From: Dinoroseobacter sp034111085
Lineage (GTDB): Bacteria; Pseudomonadota; Alphaproteobacteria; Rhodobacterales; Rhodobacteraceae
NCBI GenBank assembly: GCA_034111085.1
Contig: JAWUXZ010000034.1
Coordinates: 62,001-126,000, forward strand
Reading direction: 5' to 3'
DNA: 64,000 bases
Part shown: positions 1-8,175 of the stretch, piece after piece
How the letters are laid out: every line of letters starts with the position of its first letter
How positions within the stretch are numbered: position 1 is the first letter of the stretch
Notes under the pieces: model-generated
Seen by the model: the letters and a program-made list of their open reading frames with translations, nothing else
The model's database searches: none
Told to the model about the DNA's origin: nothing
Position numbers and translations under genes: made by a program

Positions 1-1272
1 GCTGAGGGGGCTGAGTAAGTAGTTCAGCGGCGACTGATCTGCGGTGCGAATGAAAGCCTCAACGGGCATGCCGGGCACAAGTGCGAGCGTGCTGAGGATG
101 TCCAAGCTGTCTTGCTGAGGCGAGATGTGAACTTGATAATAGGGCTGACCGCTGGTCTGATCGGTCAGCGCATCTGCAGAAATCCGAGTGACATGTGCGA
201 AGATTTCTGGCGGCTTTGGCCCATTGAACGCAGAAAAGCGCAGCCGCACTTTTTGGCCGACATAGACCTCGTCCACGTTGCTGGGGTGAAGCCTGCTGAC
301 CACGCGAAGGGGGCGATCTTGGGGCACGACATAGACCAACGGCTCGGCGGCGCGGATAACGGCGCGTTCGGCAAAGACGGTCATGTCATGAAGGATACCG
401 CCAACGGGCGCGCGGATATAGAGCCGTTCGAGACGCTCGAGCAAGGCGCGACTGCGCTGGGCGAGATCGGCTTCAGCTAAGTTAAGATCGCGCAATTGGG
501 TGATGGCAACTTCGCGGTGCTGCGTGTTGAGCGTAAGCATGTCTAGATCGAGGTCCGTTTGGCGCCCAGCTGCCTCCGCAATTGTAGCGACCAACTCGCC
601 AATGCGACCGGACAGGGCCGCGGTTTCGCGCTCTAGCACAAGCACCCGCCGGGACGACGCTAGGCCGCGATCAAGTAGCGCTTGTTGGCTGACGAGCGCT
701 TCTTCTACGAGGTCGCGCTGTCGCTCTGCCGCGACACGCTGAGCGACTATGCCCTGAATTTGCAGATCAATTTGGTTGCGCCTGCGCTGAAGCTGCTCAC
801 GGGCCTGCATGCGCGAGGTGAAGCGCGCTTCAAACAGTCGACTTTGGCCTTGGGATAGGTCGGCAACGCTCGGGTCGCTGATCGCTGCGCTTATCAAATC
901 GTGCGAAAACGAGATGTGATCGAATAGATCGCGTTCGGCCTCCAGACGCGCGCGCCGCGCCATTGCCTCAAATAGTTGCCCCTGCACAATGGCAAGATCG
1001 GTTTGAAGCAATGTCGGATCAAGCTCGATAAGGATGTCTCCGGCCGACACGAGATCGCCATCGCGCGCACGGATTTTTTGCACGACACCGCCAACGGCGT
1101 GCTGCACAACTTGCCTGTTCCGGTCGACCTGCACTCTACCATGCGAAATGATGGCGCCGGCGAGTTGGGCCGTAATTGACCAAACCCCGAACCCAAAGAT
1201 CAAAAGAACGAGGGCCAGCAAACCAATGGCGAATGGCCATTTTGCGCTAAGATTTGGGGTCGTGTCGATCAT
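1..1272 (-). CDS. HlyD-family type I secretion periplasmic adaptor (3' end cut by window edge)
   Basis: Membrane-fusion adaptor of a type I secretion system, bridging the inner-membrane ABC exporter and an outer-membrane TolC-type channel. Reading leftward from the ATG at 1272 gives 424 open codons that run off the window. An N-terminal membrane helix lies at about residues 12-33. A lipoyl/barrel segment follows (GRVQVDRNRQVVQHAVGG, then DGDLVSAGDILIELD), then a long coiled coil (about 95-270), then the second lipoyl half and C-terminal beta domain containing VGQKVRLRFSAF. The last visible residues, NYLLSPLS, resemble the usual end of PrtE-type adaptors, so only about ten residues are probably missing. 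The start overlaps the stop of the ABC exporter by 4 bases, so the two are co-translated. The substrate is not visible. Confidence 0.9.
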   Translation of the reverse strand, partial: MIDTTPNLSAKWPFAIGLLALVLLIFGFGVWSITAQLAGAIISHGRVQVDRNRQVVQHAVGGVVQKIRARDGDLVSAGDILIELDPTLLQTDLAIVQGQLFEAMARRARLEAERDLFDHISFSHDLISAAISDPSVADLSQGQSRLFEARFTSRMQAREQLQRRRNQIDLQIQGIVAQRVAAERQRDLVEEALVSQQALLDRGLASSRRVLVLERETAALSGRIGELVATIAEAAGRQTDLDLDMLTLNTQHREVAITQLRDLNLAEADLAQRSRALLERLERLYIRAPVGGILHDMTVFAERAVIRAAEPLVYVVPQDRPLRVVSRLHPSNVDEVYVGQKVRLRFSAFNGPKPPEIFAHVTRISADALTDQTSGQPYYQVHISPQQDSLDILSTLALVPGMPVEAFIRTADQSPLNYLLSPLS

Positions 1273-2999
1273 GCCACCCCGCCCATACCAGCAGTGCGGC
1301 GAATGTCTTTATGGTTCAAAACCGTGGCTTTAAGCACCTCGTCACGCGGGCCGAAGGCTTTGAGCACGCCGCTTTCGAGCACCATCAATAAATCGCAGTG
1401 CTGGATTGCAGCGGGGCGGTGCGCCATGATCAGGACCGAACACCCGGCCTCTTTCATCGCGCAAATGGCATGGTTGAGCGCGACAGACCCGGCATTGTCG
1501 AGGTTGGAGTTTGGCTCGTCTAAGACCAGCAAAACCGGATCACCAAACAGGGCACGCGCTAGTCCAATCCGCTGGATTTGTCCGCCCGACAGACGCGCAT
1601 TGGCCATGCTAATTATCGTGTCATATCCGTCTGGCAGGCGCAGGATCATGTCGTGCGCATCTGCCTTCTGGGCCGCGCGGATCACGTCTGCGTCTTTCGC
1701 ACCGGAATTCAGCCGGGCGATGTTTTCTTTGATACTGCCATCAAAGAGGCGGATATGCTGAGGCAAATACCCAACATAACGCCCAAGTGTGTCAGGGTCG
1801 TATTGTACCAGCGTCGGACCATCGAGCCGTATTGAGCCCGTCGCGGGTGGCCAAAGCCCGGTTAAAGCGCGCGCCAAAGTTGACTTTCCAGAACCTGATT
1901 GACCAATGACGCCAAGCGCTTGGCCGGGCTCCATGTGGAAACTGCACATCCGAAGTGCGGCTTGTCCCTGACCCGGTGGTACAACCGTCAGGTCGCGCAC
2001 ATCCAGCACGGCACGCGGGCGAGGTAACTGGGTATGCACGCGGTCGACAGGGCCTTTGGTCAGCATGTCTTTCAAGTTTTTGCGGGCCTCAAACGCGCGC
2101 TGGATCAACGCCCAGTTGCTGATCGTCTGCTCGATTGGAGCGAGCGCGCGCCCGAGTAGGATCGAGGCTGCGATCATCGTCCCGGCAGTCAGATCTTCGC
2201 GCAGCACCAGAAGCGCGCCCATAGCCAGAATTGCGGATTGCAGAAACAATCGGGTCGATTTGGAGGCTGCCGAAAAGGCTCCGCTCCGGTCTGATTGGGT
2301 CATATGCGTGCCAACGCCCCAGTTGCGCAGCCGTCGCCAGCGCGCAAACGCCGCTTCGCGCATTCCCATTGTGTTGATGGTATCGCCCTCAGCCGTCATC
2401 TGAGCGGCCATTTCGTCGGCGTCGCGCATGATCATCAAGCCGCGCGATTGCGCTGTCTTCGTTGAGACTTGGTTCAGCAGCGCGATGGCGACGAGGACGC
2501 CGCCGCCGACGATGGCGAGTGTGCCGAGCCATGGATGAAATATGAAGATGCCAAGCAGAAACAACGGCGTCCATGGCAGATCGAAGGCGGCCAAACAGGC
2601 AGGGCTGGACAGCAAGCGTTGCACTGCTTCCAGATCAGCAAGTCCGCGTGTGCCTTGGCGCGCACCCAAATGGCTGCTTTGGTGCAAAACCGCAAAAAAT
2701 ACCCGCTTATCGAGAGCGGTCTGAAAGCGCGCACCTGCTCGGGCCAGAATACGCCCCCTCGCGCAATCCAGTAGCCCCATCATGGCGTAAAGGAACACCA
2801 CCAGAAGCGTTAGCGTCAGCAATGTTTCTTCTGACCGAGATCCCAGAACACGGTCGTAAACCTGCATCATGAAGATTGGACCTGTTAGAAGCAACATATT
2901 GACAAAGAACGAGAATATGAAGGCTATGCCATAAAGTGGCAGGTTGTCCCGCTCGGTCATGCGAAACTCGGTCGTGGAATTATTCGCAGGAGTGCTCAT
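1269..2999 (-). CDS. Type I secretion ABC transporter permease/ATPase (PrtD-like)
   Basis: Inner-membrane exporter that powers one-step secretion of a C-terminally signalled protein. It has 576 residues if started at the ATG at 2999; the frame is open to 3167, but the upstream extension has no family resemblance. Membrane segments occupy about residues 20-300 and include DLPWTPLFL, characteristic of the PrtD/AprD/RsaD group. The nucleotide-binding domain has Walker A GQSGSGKST at 366-374, the signature LSGGQ at 470-474, Walker B LLVLDEP at 490-496 and the switch His at about 527. There is no N-terminal C39 peptidase or C39-like domain, as in exporters of RTX proteases and S-layer-like proteins. 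It is followed directly by the HlyD gene. The cargo gene is not in the window. Confidence 0.92.
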   Translation of the reverse strand: MSTPANNSTTEFRMTERDNLPLYGIAFIFSFFVNMLLLTGPIFMMQVYDRVLGSRSEETLLTLTLLVVFLYAMMGLLDCARGRILARAGARFQTALDKRVFFAVLHQSSHLGARQGTRGLADLEAVQRLLSSPACLAAFDLPWTPLFLLGIFIFHPWLGTLAIVGGGVLVAIALLNQVSTKTAQSRGLMIMRDADEMAAQMTAEGDTINTMGMREAAFARWRRLRNWGVGTHMTQSDRSGAFSAASKSTRLFLQSAILAMGALLVLREDLTAGTMIAASILLGRALAPIEQTISNWALIQRAFEARKNLKDMLTKGPVDRVHTQLPRPRAVLDVRDLTVVPPGQGQAALRMCSFHMEPGQALGVIGQSGSGKSTLARALTGLWPPATGSIRLDGPTLVQYDPDTLGRYVGYLPQHIRLFDGSIKENIARLNSGAKDADVIRAAQKADAHDMILRLPDGYDTIISMANARLSGGQIQRIGLARALFGDPVLLVLDEPNSNLDNAGSVALNHAICAMKEAGCSVLIMAHRPAAIQHCDLLMVLESGVLKAFGPRDEVLKATVLNHKDIRRTAGMGGVA

Positions 3000-3111
3000 C
3001 AAAAGGGGGTGTGCCTGTTGCCAAATTGCCGCGTTTCCCCGCTTATCTGCGGGAAGCCGGGATTCGAGGCTCTTTCGCACCGATCCCGATTGGTATTCTG
3101 CCCAGAGATAG

Positions 3112-3134
3112 TTAATTGAAACCTTAACAATTAA
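3112..3134. promoter_or_regulatory. AT-rich inverted repeat between the exporter and mlaA
   Basis: Perfect 7-base arms TTAATTG and CAATTAA flank a 9-base spacer, in an AT-rich pocket of the 159-base divergent gap. It lies about 25 bases upstream of the mlaA start. It could be an operator or simply part of an AT-rich promoter. No partner regulator is evident. Confidence 0.3.
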
Positions 3135-3158
3135 AGTTTGAGATAGAAGTTGCCCGTG

Positions 3159-3947
3159 ATGTCCCATTGTTCATTCACAAATCTGTCGCGTACTGCGCTT
3201 TTGATCGGCGTCTTGGCGATCTCTGGCTGCGCTTCGGTGCCAAGCCGGAACGCGACGCATGATCCGCTCGAAGGTCTGAACCGCTTTAGCCACGGGGTGA
3301 ACAAGGCCGTCGATAGTGTGGCACTGCGCCCTGCAAGTGTTGTCTACGATGCCGTTGTGCCGAACCCGGTCGTGCGGGGGATTGATAACTTCTCAGGCAA
3401 TCTGGACCAGCCGGGTCATGTCATGAACGGCATTTTGCAAGGTCGCCCAAGCGAGGCAAGCCGCGCGCTGTTTCGCTTCTTGGTAAACACGACGTTTGGG
3501 CTTGGCGGCCTGCTTGATCCGGCCTCGGACATGGGGCTGGTCGACGAGCCGACGGACTTTGGCGAGACCCTGCATGTATGGGGTTTCGGCGAGGGTGCAT
3601 ACCTAGAATTGCCGCTGCTAGGGCCTTCGACCACGCGCGATGCGATTGGGCGGGCAGGGAACACTTTGTTGAACCCAACGCGCCTGATTGCCACGACCAA
3701 TCAGCAGGACTTGCGGCTTCGGCAGGTCGGCGTGGCAGATCTTTTGGGGGATCGTGCGGATGCGGCCAGCTTGATCGACCCTGTGCTTTATGAAAGTGTC
3801 GATAGTTATACTCAACTGCGCAGCGTCTACCTGCAAACCCGGCGCTTCCAACTTGGAGGCACTGAGGCGAACGACCTTGAGGCCACTGGACTGGATCCTT
3901 TCGATGACCCATTTGACGACCCGTTTGATGACCCTTCCACACGTTAA
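3159..3947 (+). CDS. mlaA: MlaA/VacJ-family outer-membrane lipoprotein
   Basis: Outer-membrane component of the Mla pathway, which removes misplaced phospholipids from the outer leaflet and hands them to periplasmic MlaC. With the ATG at 3159 (TTG 3150 and GTG 3156 are in-frame alternatives) the protein has 262 residues. It has a lipoprotein signal ending in ISGC, with lipidated Cys24. The MlaA body follows: DPLEGLNRFSHGVNKAVD, NTTFGLGGLLDPA, FGETLHVWGFGEGAYLELPLLGPSTTRDAIG. The C-terminus is odd: three tandem DPFD units plus a DPSTR end replace the usual tail. The gene overlaps mlaC by 20 bases, so the two are presumably co-translated. The MlaFED transporter genes are not in this window. Confidence 0.93.
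   Translation: MSHCSFTNLSRTALLIGVLAISGCASVPSRNATHDPLEGLNRFSHGVNKAVDSVALRPASVVYDAVVPNPVVRGIDNFSGNLDQPGHVMNGILQGRPSEASRALFRFLVNTTFGLGGLLDPASDMGLVDEPTDFGETLHVWGFGEGAYLELPLLGPSTTRDAIGRAGNTLLNPTRLIATTNQQDLRLRQVGVADLLGDRADAASLIDPVLYESVDSYTQLRSVYLQTRRFQLGGTEANDLEATGLDPFDDPFDDPFDDPSTR
3894..3935 (+). repeat. 12-base tandem repeat encoding the DPFD tail of MlaA
   Basis: Three 12-base units (3894-3905, 3906-3917, 3918-3929) each encode Asp-Pro-Phe-Asp, with a partial fourth. Third positions differ between units, so the repeat is not a recent exact duplication. The GAT-GAC junction of each unit creates an ATG. The ones at 3904 and 3928 are in the mlaC frame and are the two candidate mlaC starts. Confidence 0.8.
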
Positions 3948-4524
3948 CCGTCGCGCCGTTCTTGGCGGTCTTGGCGGTCTTGCGCTTGTGCCGCGTCAGG
4001 CTTTCGCGCTGACAACTGCCCAAGCGTCCACGTTGGTGAACCGGTTGGTGGATGACATCAACAGTTCTATCTCGTCTGGGCGCACAGGTGCAGCGCTGTA
4101 CCGCGATTTCGAGAATATCTTTTCGCGCTATGCCGATACGGCGGTGATTGCACGGTCTGTGCTTGGCGCCGATTGGCGTTCGATAAACGACGCGCAGCGC
4201 CGAAATTTCACCAGCGTTTTCCAAAGCTACATGGCGCGTAAATACGGACGACGCTTCCGGGAATTCCAAGGCGGACGGATTGAGGTGGCGCGCGCTACCG
4301 AAGTGAACCGCTATGTAGAAGTTAATGCGCGGGCAATTCTGCCCAGACGCTCGCCGATTGGTATGACGTTCCTGGTCGCCAGTCGCGGAGGCACCGACCG
4401 TTTCTTTGATATTCGCATCGAAGGCGTAAGTCTTGCCCGCACCGAGCGTGAAGAAATCGGCGCGCTGCTAGATCAACGCCGCGGCGATATCGACCAACTG
4501 ATCGCGCATCTTCAGACGCTCTAG
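3928..4524 (+). CDS. mlaC: MlaC-type phospholipid-binding periplasmic protein
   Basis: Periplasmic carrier (ABC toluene-tolerance/Ttg2D family) that shuttles phospholipid between MlaA and the inner-membrane Mla complex. It has 198 residues from the ATG at 3928, which lies inside the last mlaA codons; an in-frame ATG at 3904 would add 8 residues. The N-terminus NRRAVLGGLGGLALVPRQAFA has a twin-arginine pair and hydrophobic stretch, suggesting a Tat-type signal. The mature part shows VNRLVDDINSSISSG, FSRYADTAVIARSVLG and YGRRFREFQGG, typical of the family. No separate ribosome binding site is obvious, so translation is probably coupled to mlaA. Its stop codon overlaps the convergent FMN reductase stop. 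Confidence 0.9.
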   Translation: MTLPHVNRRAVLGGLGGLALVPRQAFALTTAQASTLVNRLVDDINSSISSGRTGAALYRDFENIFSRYADTAVIARSVLGADWRSINDAQRRNFTSVFQSYMARKYGRRFREFQGGRIEVARATEVNRYVEVNARAILPRRSPIGMTFLVASRGGTDRFFDIRIEGVSLARTEREEIGALLDQRRGDIDQLIAHLQTL

Positions 4525-5078
4525 CCGCGTGTAATCACATCAAGCCCAGCGGCGTCGCGCAGATCATCCATAAGGCCGGATAGCAGCTTCACGGGCGTCT
4601 CGCCTGTGAGCATCCCGTCGGCGTCAAATTCCTTCGCTGCACCGGCTAAAAGACATTCTCCTTGCAGCAGATGCGTCCGAAATGGCTGCATCGCAAGCCT
4701 TAATGCGTAGTTTCCCCGCGCGCCACCCGACCGACCAGCGGTGGCGGACATCAAGGCCACAGGCTTGCCTTTCCACGGACTACCTTGCGTTCGGCTGACC
4801 CAATCGAGCGCATTTTTCAACACCCCTGACAGGCTTTGATTGTATTCTGGTGTCGAGATCACAATGGCATCTGCCTGTGCGATTTGATCGGCAAGCGCTT
4901 GGACGCTTGTTGGGATACCCTCGGCATCCTCCAGATCACCATCATAGAGCGGCAGGTTCAGATCACCCTCGATGAACTGACCCGGCTGGAACAGGCGCGC
5001 GGCCTCAAGGATCAATTGGCGATTAAGCGAGGCTTTGCGCAGCGACCCTGACAGGCCGAGAAGGGTGGTGTTGGACAT
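4521..5078 (-). CDS. NADPH-dependent FMN reductase family protein
   Basis: Small flavodoxin-fold flavin/quinone reductase (185 residues) that probably reduces FMN-bound substrates with NAD(P)H. The phosphate-binding loop is LGLSGSLRKASLNRQ at residues 5-19, and the flavin-contact motif STPEYNQSLSGVLKNALDWVSR lies near residue 80. The start at 5078 places the SGS loop at the usual position, so the upstream frame extension is ignored. Its stop codon interlocks with that of mlaC. An Rrf2 regulator lies immediately upstream on the same strand, about 70 bases away. The physiological substrate cannot be read from sequence; ChrR/YieF-like chromate or quinone reductases are relatives. Confidence 0.88.
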   Translation of the reverse strand: MSNTTLLGLSGSLRKASLNRQLILEAARLFQPGQFIEGDLNLPLYDGDLEDAEGIPTSVQALADQIAQADAIVISTPEYNQSLSGVLKNALDWVSRTQGSPWKGKPVALMSATAGRSGGARGNYALRLAMQPFRTHLLQGECLLAGAAKEFDADGMLTGETPVKLLSGLMDDLRDAAGLDVITRG

Positions 5079-5150
5079 AGTGAGGGTCTCCCGTTCGCGT
5101 TGCGCGACAGATAACCCGGCGGGGGCTGTTAGCAAGCGTTCAGTTGACCG

Positions 5151-5591
5151 TTAAGTAGGTTCGAGCGCTAGCAAGTGGGCGAGGCCTGTGTTGCCTTTGG
5201 TCAGGTCCGACAGTTGCACCTTGTCGAGCTCGCCGTAAAACGCGCCAAGCGCACGACCCAGAACACCGCGCAGTTCGCAGTAGGCCACGATGGGGCATTC
5301 GTTATCACCGCCTTCAAAACACTCGGTGAACGGCACGCTGGCTTCAAATTCGCGGCAGACATCGCCGATGCAGATATCCTCGGCAGGGCGACTAAGTCGA
5401 ACACCGCCATTGCGTCCACGCACCGTGTGCAGGAAACCAGATTGGCTGAGTTTGTGGATTACGAGGCCAAGGTGGTTTTCGGAGGCGTTACAATACCTGG
5501 CAATCTCGGCTTTCCGCACAATCTTTCCGGGGTTTACGGCGCAGAACATTAAGCTTCGCATCGCAAGGTTCGTTCGCATTGTTAGTCGCAT
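5151..5591 (-). CDS. nsrR: Rrf2-family transcriptional regulator, NsrR type
   Basis: Winged-helix Fe-S regulator of 146 residues. The ATG at 5591 is chosen because GGAGG lies about 10 bases upstream and the protein then begins MRLTMRTNLAMRSLMFCA, the usual Rrf2 beginning. The recognition region is IARYCNASENHLGLVIHKLSQSGFL, followed by the wing VRGRNGGVRLSRP. Three cysteines with spacing C-X7-C-X5-C (ECFEGGDNECPIVAYC) match the cluster ligands of NsrR proteins that sense nitric oxide; IscR spacing differs (C-X5-C-X5-C). NO sensing is inferred from this spacing. The downstream gene is the FMN reductase, which may be a target or an incidental neighbour. Confidence 0.85.
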   Translation of the reverse strand: MRLTMRTNLAMRSLMFCAVNPGKIVRKAEIARYCNASENHLGLVIHKLSQSGFLHTVRGRNGGVRLSRPAEDICIGDVCREFEASVPFTECFEGGDNECPIVAYCELRGVLGRALGAFYGELDKVQLSDLTKGNTGLAHLLALEPT

Positions 5592-5675
5592 AGGTGGCAT
5601 CCTCCGAGGGGCCGTGAGGCATAGCTTGCCATTGCTACATTGGAGGAGCATGCGACTCGCTGCTTTGATTTCGAT

Positions 5676-5712
5676 CATGTTTTTGCGCTACATGTTTTTG
5701 ATCGAATATTCG
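5676..5712. repeat. Direct repeats and a palindrome upstream of nsrR
   Basis: Two copies of CATGTTTTTG (5676-5685 and 5691-5700) are spaced 15 bases start to start, followed by the perfect palindrome CGAATATTCG (5703-5712). They lie between the glpR stop and the nsrR start, about 85-120 bases upstream of nsrR. They may be promoter elements or protein sites. No assignment is possible from sequence alone. Confidence 0.4.
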
Positions 5713-5737
5713 TAACGAAAGTGGCGAAGTTGCGATG

Positions 5738-6499
5738 TTAGGGCGTGACAAAGAGTTCGGTCTGCCATTGGGCTAGACGCTCGGAGAGTTGCGCAGGCGG
5801 AGGTGCGTCTGTGACGAACGTATCAATGTCGGCTAATGATCCGGTCCTAACCGGCGCTTGGCGCTGAAATTTCGACGTATCTGCCACAAGAATCGACCGC
5901 CTCGCTTGCGCGCGCGCAGTGCGGCTGACCTGAACTTCGCGAAAATCGAAGTCGAGGAAATCGCCTTCTTCATCAAGGGCCGATGCGCTGAGAACTGCGA
6001 AATCGGGCTTGAACTGGCGAAGGAACGCGACTGTTTGTTCGCCCACAAGTCCGGCGTCTGATCTGCGAAGAACGCCGCCTGCCACGATGACCTCAGCGCT
6101 AGGGTTGTCGGCCAAAGTCGTTGCTGCCCTGAGGTTATTGGTGATGATCATCAAGCCATCATGTTGCAGAAGCGCTTCGGCCACGGCTTCAGCCGAGGTG
6201 CCGATGTCAAGGTATAGCGACGCGCGATCCGGGATCAGGGAAGCCGCGCGCTGGGCGATTTGGCGCTTGGCATCAGCGTTCAAAACTTGGCGATCCGCAT
6301 AGCCGATATTTGCAACGGTAGATCGCGGCATCGCTCCGCCATGGGTGCGGGTCAGCAGGCTTGCGCCCTCCATCTCCGCTAAATCGCGGCGGATGGTTTG
6401 GACCGTGACATGGTGCTGGCGGGCAAGCGCGTCGGTCATCACGCGGCCTGTATTGCGCAGGTCGGTCAGGATCGCGGCGCGGCGGGTGTTTTCAAGCAT
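5738..6499 (-). CDS. glpR: DeoR-family regulator, probable GlpR
   Basis: Repressor of 253 residues with an N-terminal DeoR helix-turn-helix (about residues 18-55: GRVMTDALARQHHVTVQTIRRDLAEME) and a C-terminal sugar-phosphate sensor domain (IGTSAEAVAEALLQHDGLMIITNN, ADTSKFQRQAPVR). It is transcribed away from glpD-glpK with an 85-base gap, the classic arrangement for a glycerol-3-phosphate-responsive repressor. Glycerol 3-phosphate as inducer is inferred from the neighbours. The start at 6499 has a GAGAGG-type ribosome binding site in the intergenic strip. Confidence 0.88.
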   Translation of the reverse strand: MLENTRRAAILTDLRNTGRVMTDALARQHHVTVQTIRRDLAEMEGASLLTRTHGGAMPRSTVANIGYADRQVLNADAKRQIAQRAASLIPDRASLYLDIGTSAEAVAEALLQHDGLMIITNNLRAATTLADNPSAEVIVAGGVLRRSDAGLVGEQTVAFLRQFKPDFAVLSASALDEEGDFLDFDFREVQVSRTARAQARRSILVADTSKFQRQAPVRTGSLADIDTFVTDAPPPAQLSERLAQWQTELFVTP

Positions 6500-6510
6500 G
6501 GCCTCTCACT

Positions 6511-6557
6511 TTCGAAACGAACATACTTCGCGCGATATTATGCGCAAAGCGAAAATG
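6511..6557. promoter_or_regulatory. Candidate GlpR operator region between glpR and glpD
   Basis: The 85-base divergent gap holds TTCGAAACGAACAT (6511-6524), whose right half CGAACAT equals the half-site of the E. coli GlpR operator. A second similar half-site, CGAAAAT, lies at 6550-6556, exactly 32 bases on, about three helical turns. Assignment as GlpR sites rests on this resemblance and on context. Confidence 0.45.
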
Positions 6558-6584
6558 ATAGGTGTCGCGGAAAGGAGACTTCAG

Positions 6585-8132
6585 ATGGCAGATTTCGACC
6601 TGTTTGTGATTGGCGGTGGTATCAACGGCGTTGGCATTGCGCGCGATGCGGCTGGGCGTGGCCTCAAGGTTGGTTTGGCTGAGATGGGCGATTTGGCAGG
6701 TGCTACCTCAAGTGCTTCGACCAAGCTGTTCCACGGTGGTCTGCGCTATCTTGAGTTCTTTAAATTCCGTCTCGTCAAAGAAAGCCTGATCGAACGTGAA
6801 ATCCTGCTGAAGGCGATGCCGCATATCAGTTGGCCTATGCGCTTTGTGCTGCCGGTCCATAAGGACATGCGGTTTGAGGGTGCTACGCCGACCTCGCGTT
6901 TGCTCAACACGGTGATGCCTTGGATGAAGGGGCGTCGTCCGAACTGGCTGATCCGGCTTGGACTGTTTCTGTATGATAATCTGGGCGGGCGTGAGATTTT
7001 GCCTGCCACCAAGACGATCTCGCTGCACTCTGGTCCCGAAGGCGCGCCTTTGCAGCAGAAATTTGCCAAGGCTTACGAGTATTCTGATTGCTGGGTCGAG
7101 GATTCGCGTCTCGTTGTGTTGAACGCGCGCGACGCCGAAGCACGCGGCGCTGAGGTTTCAGTCCGCACCAAAGTTATCAGCGGCGAGCGCCTAGAGGATA
7201 CGTGGCGGTTGGAGCTCAGCGATGGACGCATGATCACGGCCAAGGCGGTGGTGAATGCAGGCGGTCCTTGGGTCGAGGATGTTCTGAAAGGCGTATTGCG
7301 CCGGAATGCGCGCGAAGGTGTGCGGTTGGTGCGCGGGTCGCATATCGTGGTGCCCAAACTCTATGATCACGGCAAATGCTACTTCTTCCAAGGCGAAGAT
7401 GGGCGGATCATATTTGCAATTCCCTACGAGACGGACTTCACACTCATCGGCACCACCGATCAGGAACATAGTGCGCTTGGTGACAAGCCGGTCTGCACGC
7501 CTGAGGAGCAGCAATATTTGTGCGACTTTGCCTCGAATTATTTCGAGGAGCCCATCGTACGCGACCAGATCGTGTGGACCTATTCCGGGGTGCGCCCGCT
7601 TTATGATGACGGGGCCAGCAGTGCGACCGAGGCGACGCGCGACTATGTCTTGTCGCTGGATGCACAAGGCGCGCCTTTGCTCAGCGTGTTTGGCGGCAAG
7701 ATCACGACCTACCGGAGATTGGCTGAAGCGGCGCTTGTAAAGCTGGGCGCGCATCTACCTATGGGCGAGGCCTGGACTGCGGGTGTTGCACTGCCGGGTG
7801 GGGATTTTAAGGTAAGTGAAGTCGAGAGCCTGATCGCGAAACTTGCACAGGACTATCCGTTTCTTGATGGGCGTTGGGCCAAGCGAATGATCCGTGCTTA
7901 CGGTACAGAGGCTTGGGATGTGCTGGGCGCGGCCAAAGCGGTCAGCGATCTGGGACAAGACTTTGGCGCGACTTTGACTGAGGCCGAGGCGATCTGGATG
8001 CGCGATAAGGAGTTCGCGCGCGCAGCTGAAGACGTGGTCTGGCGGCGCTCAAAACTCGGCCTGCGCATGACCCAAGTGCAGATTGAGGCGCTGGATGTCT
8101 GGTTCAAAGATCACGCCCGAGTTGCGGCTTGA
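6585..8132 (+). CDS. glpD: Aerobic glycerol-3-phosphate dehydrogenase
   Basis: Membrane-associated FAD enzyme (515 residues) that oxidises sn-glycerol 3-phosphate to dihydroxyacetone phosphate and passes electrons to ubiquinone. The dinucleotide-binding loop FVIGGGINGVGIARDAAGRG starts at residue 7. The family motif SSASTKLFHGGLRYLE follows, then the FAD/substrate segment VNAGGPWVEDVL and the C-terminal DAO cap with GKITTYRRLAEAAL. The ATG at 6585 is preceded by AAAGGAGA. An upstream open frame overlaps glpR and is not used. Length and domains are complete. It forms an operon with glpK. Confidence 0.95.
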   Translation: MADFDLFVIGGGINGVGIARDAAGRGLKVGLAEMGDLAGATSSASTKLFHGGLRYLEFFKFRLVKESLIEREILLKAMPHISWPMRFVLPVHKDMRFEGATPTSRLLNTVMPWMKGRRPNWLIRLGLFLYDNLGGREILPATKTISLHSGPEGAPLQQKFAKAYEYSDCWVEDSRLVVLNARDAEARGAEVSVRTKVISGERLEDTWRLELSDGRMITAKAVVNAGGPWVEDVLKGVLRRNAREGVRLVRGSHIVVPKLYDHGKCYFFQGEDGRIIFAIPYETDFTLIGTTDQEHSALGDKPVCTPEEQQYLCDFASNYFEEPIVRDQIVWTYSGVRPLYDDGASSATEATRDYVLSLDAQGAPLLSVFGGKITTYRRLAEAALVKLGAHLPMGEAWTAGVALPGGDFKVSEVESLIAKLAQDYPFLDGRWAKRMIRAYGTEAWDVLGAAKAVSDLGQDFGATLTEAEAIWMRDKEFARAAEDVVWRRSKLGLRMTQVQIEALDVWFKDHARVAA

Positions 8133-8175
8133 GGCCCCACACGGTTAACAAAGATAAAACAAGGGAGGGGACGCT

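Noticed and set aside
3421..4269. 282-residue minus-strand open frame
   Set aside because: It lies antisense to mlaA and mlaC, whose frames have clear family motifs. The protein is Arg/Pro/His-rich and low in hydrophobic structure, as expected for a shadow of GC-rich coding sequence.
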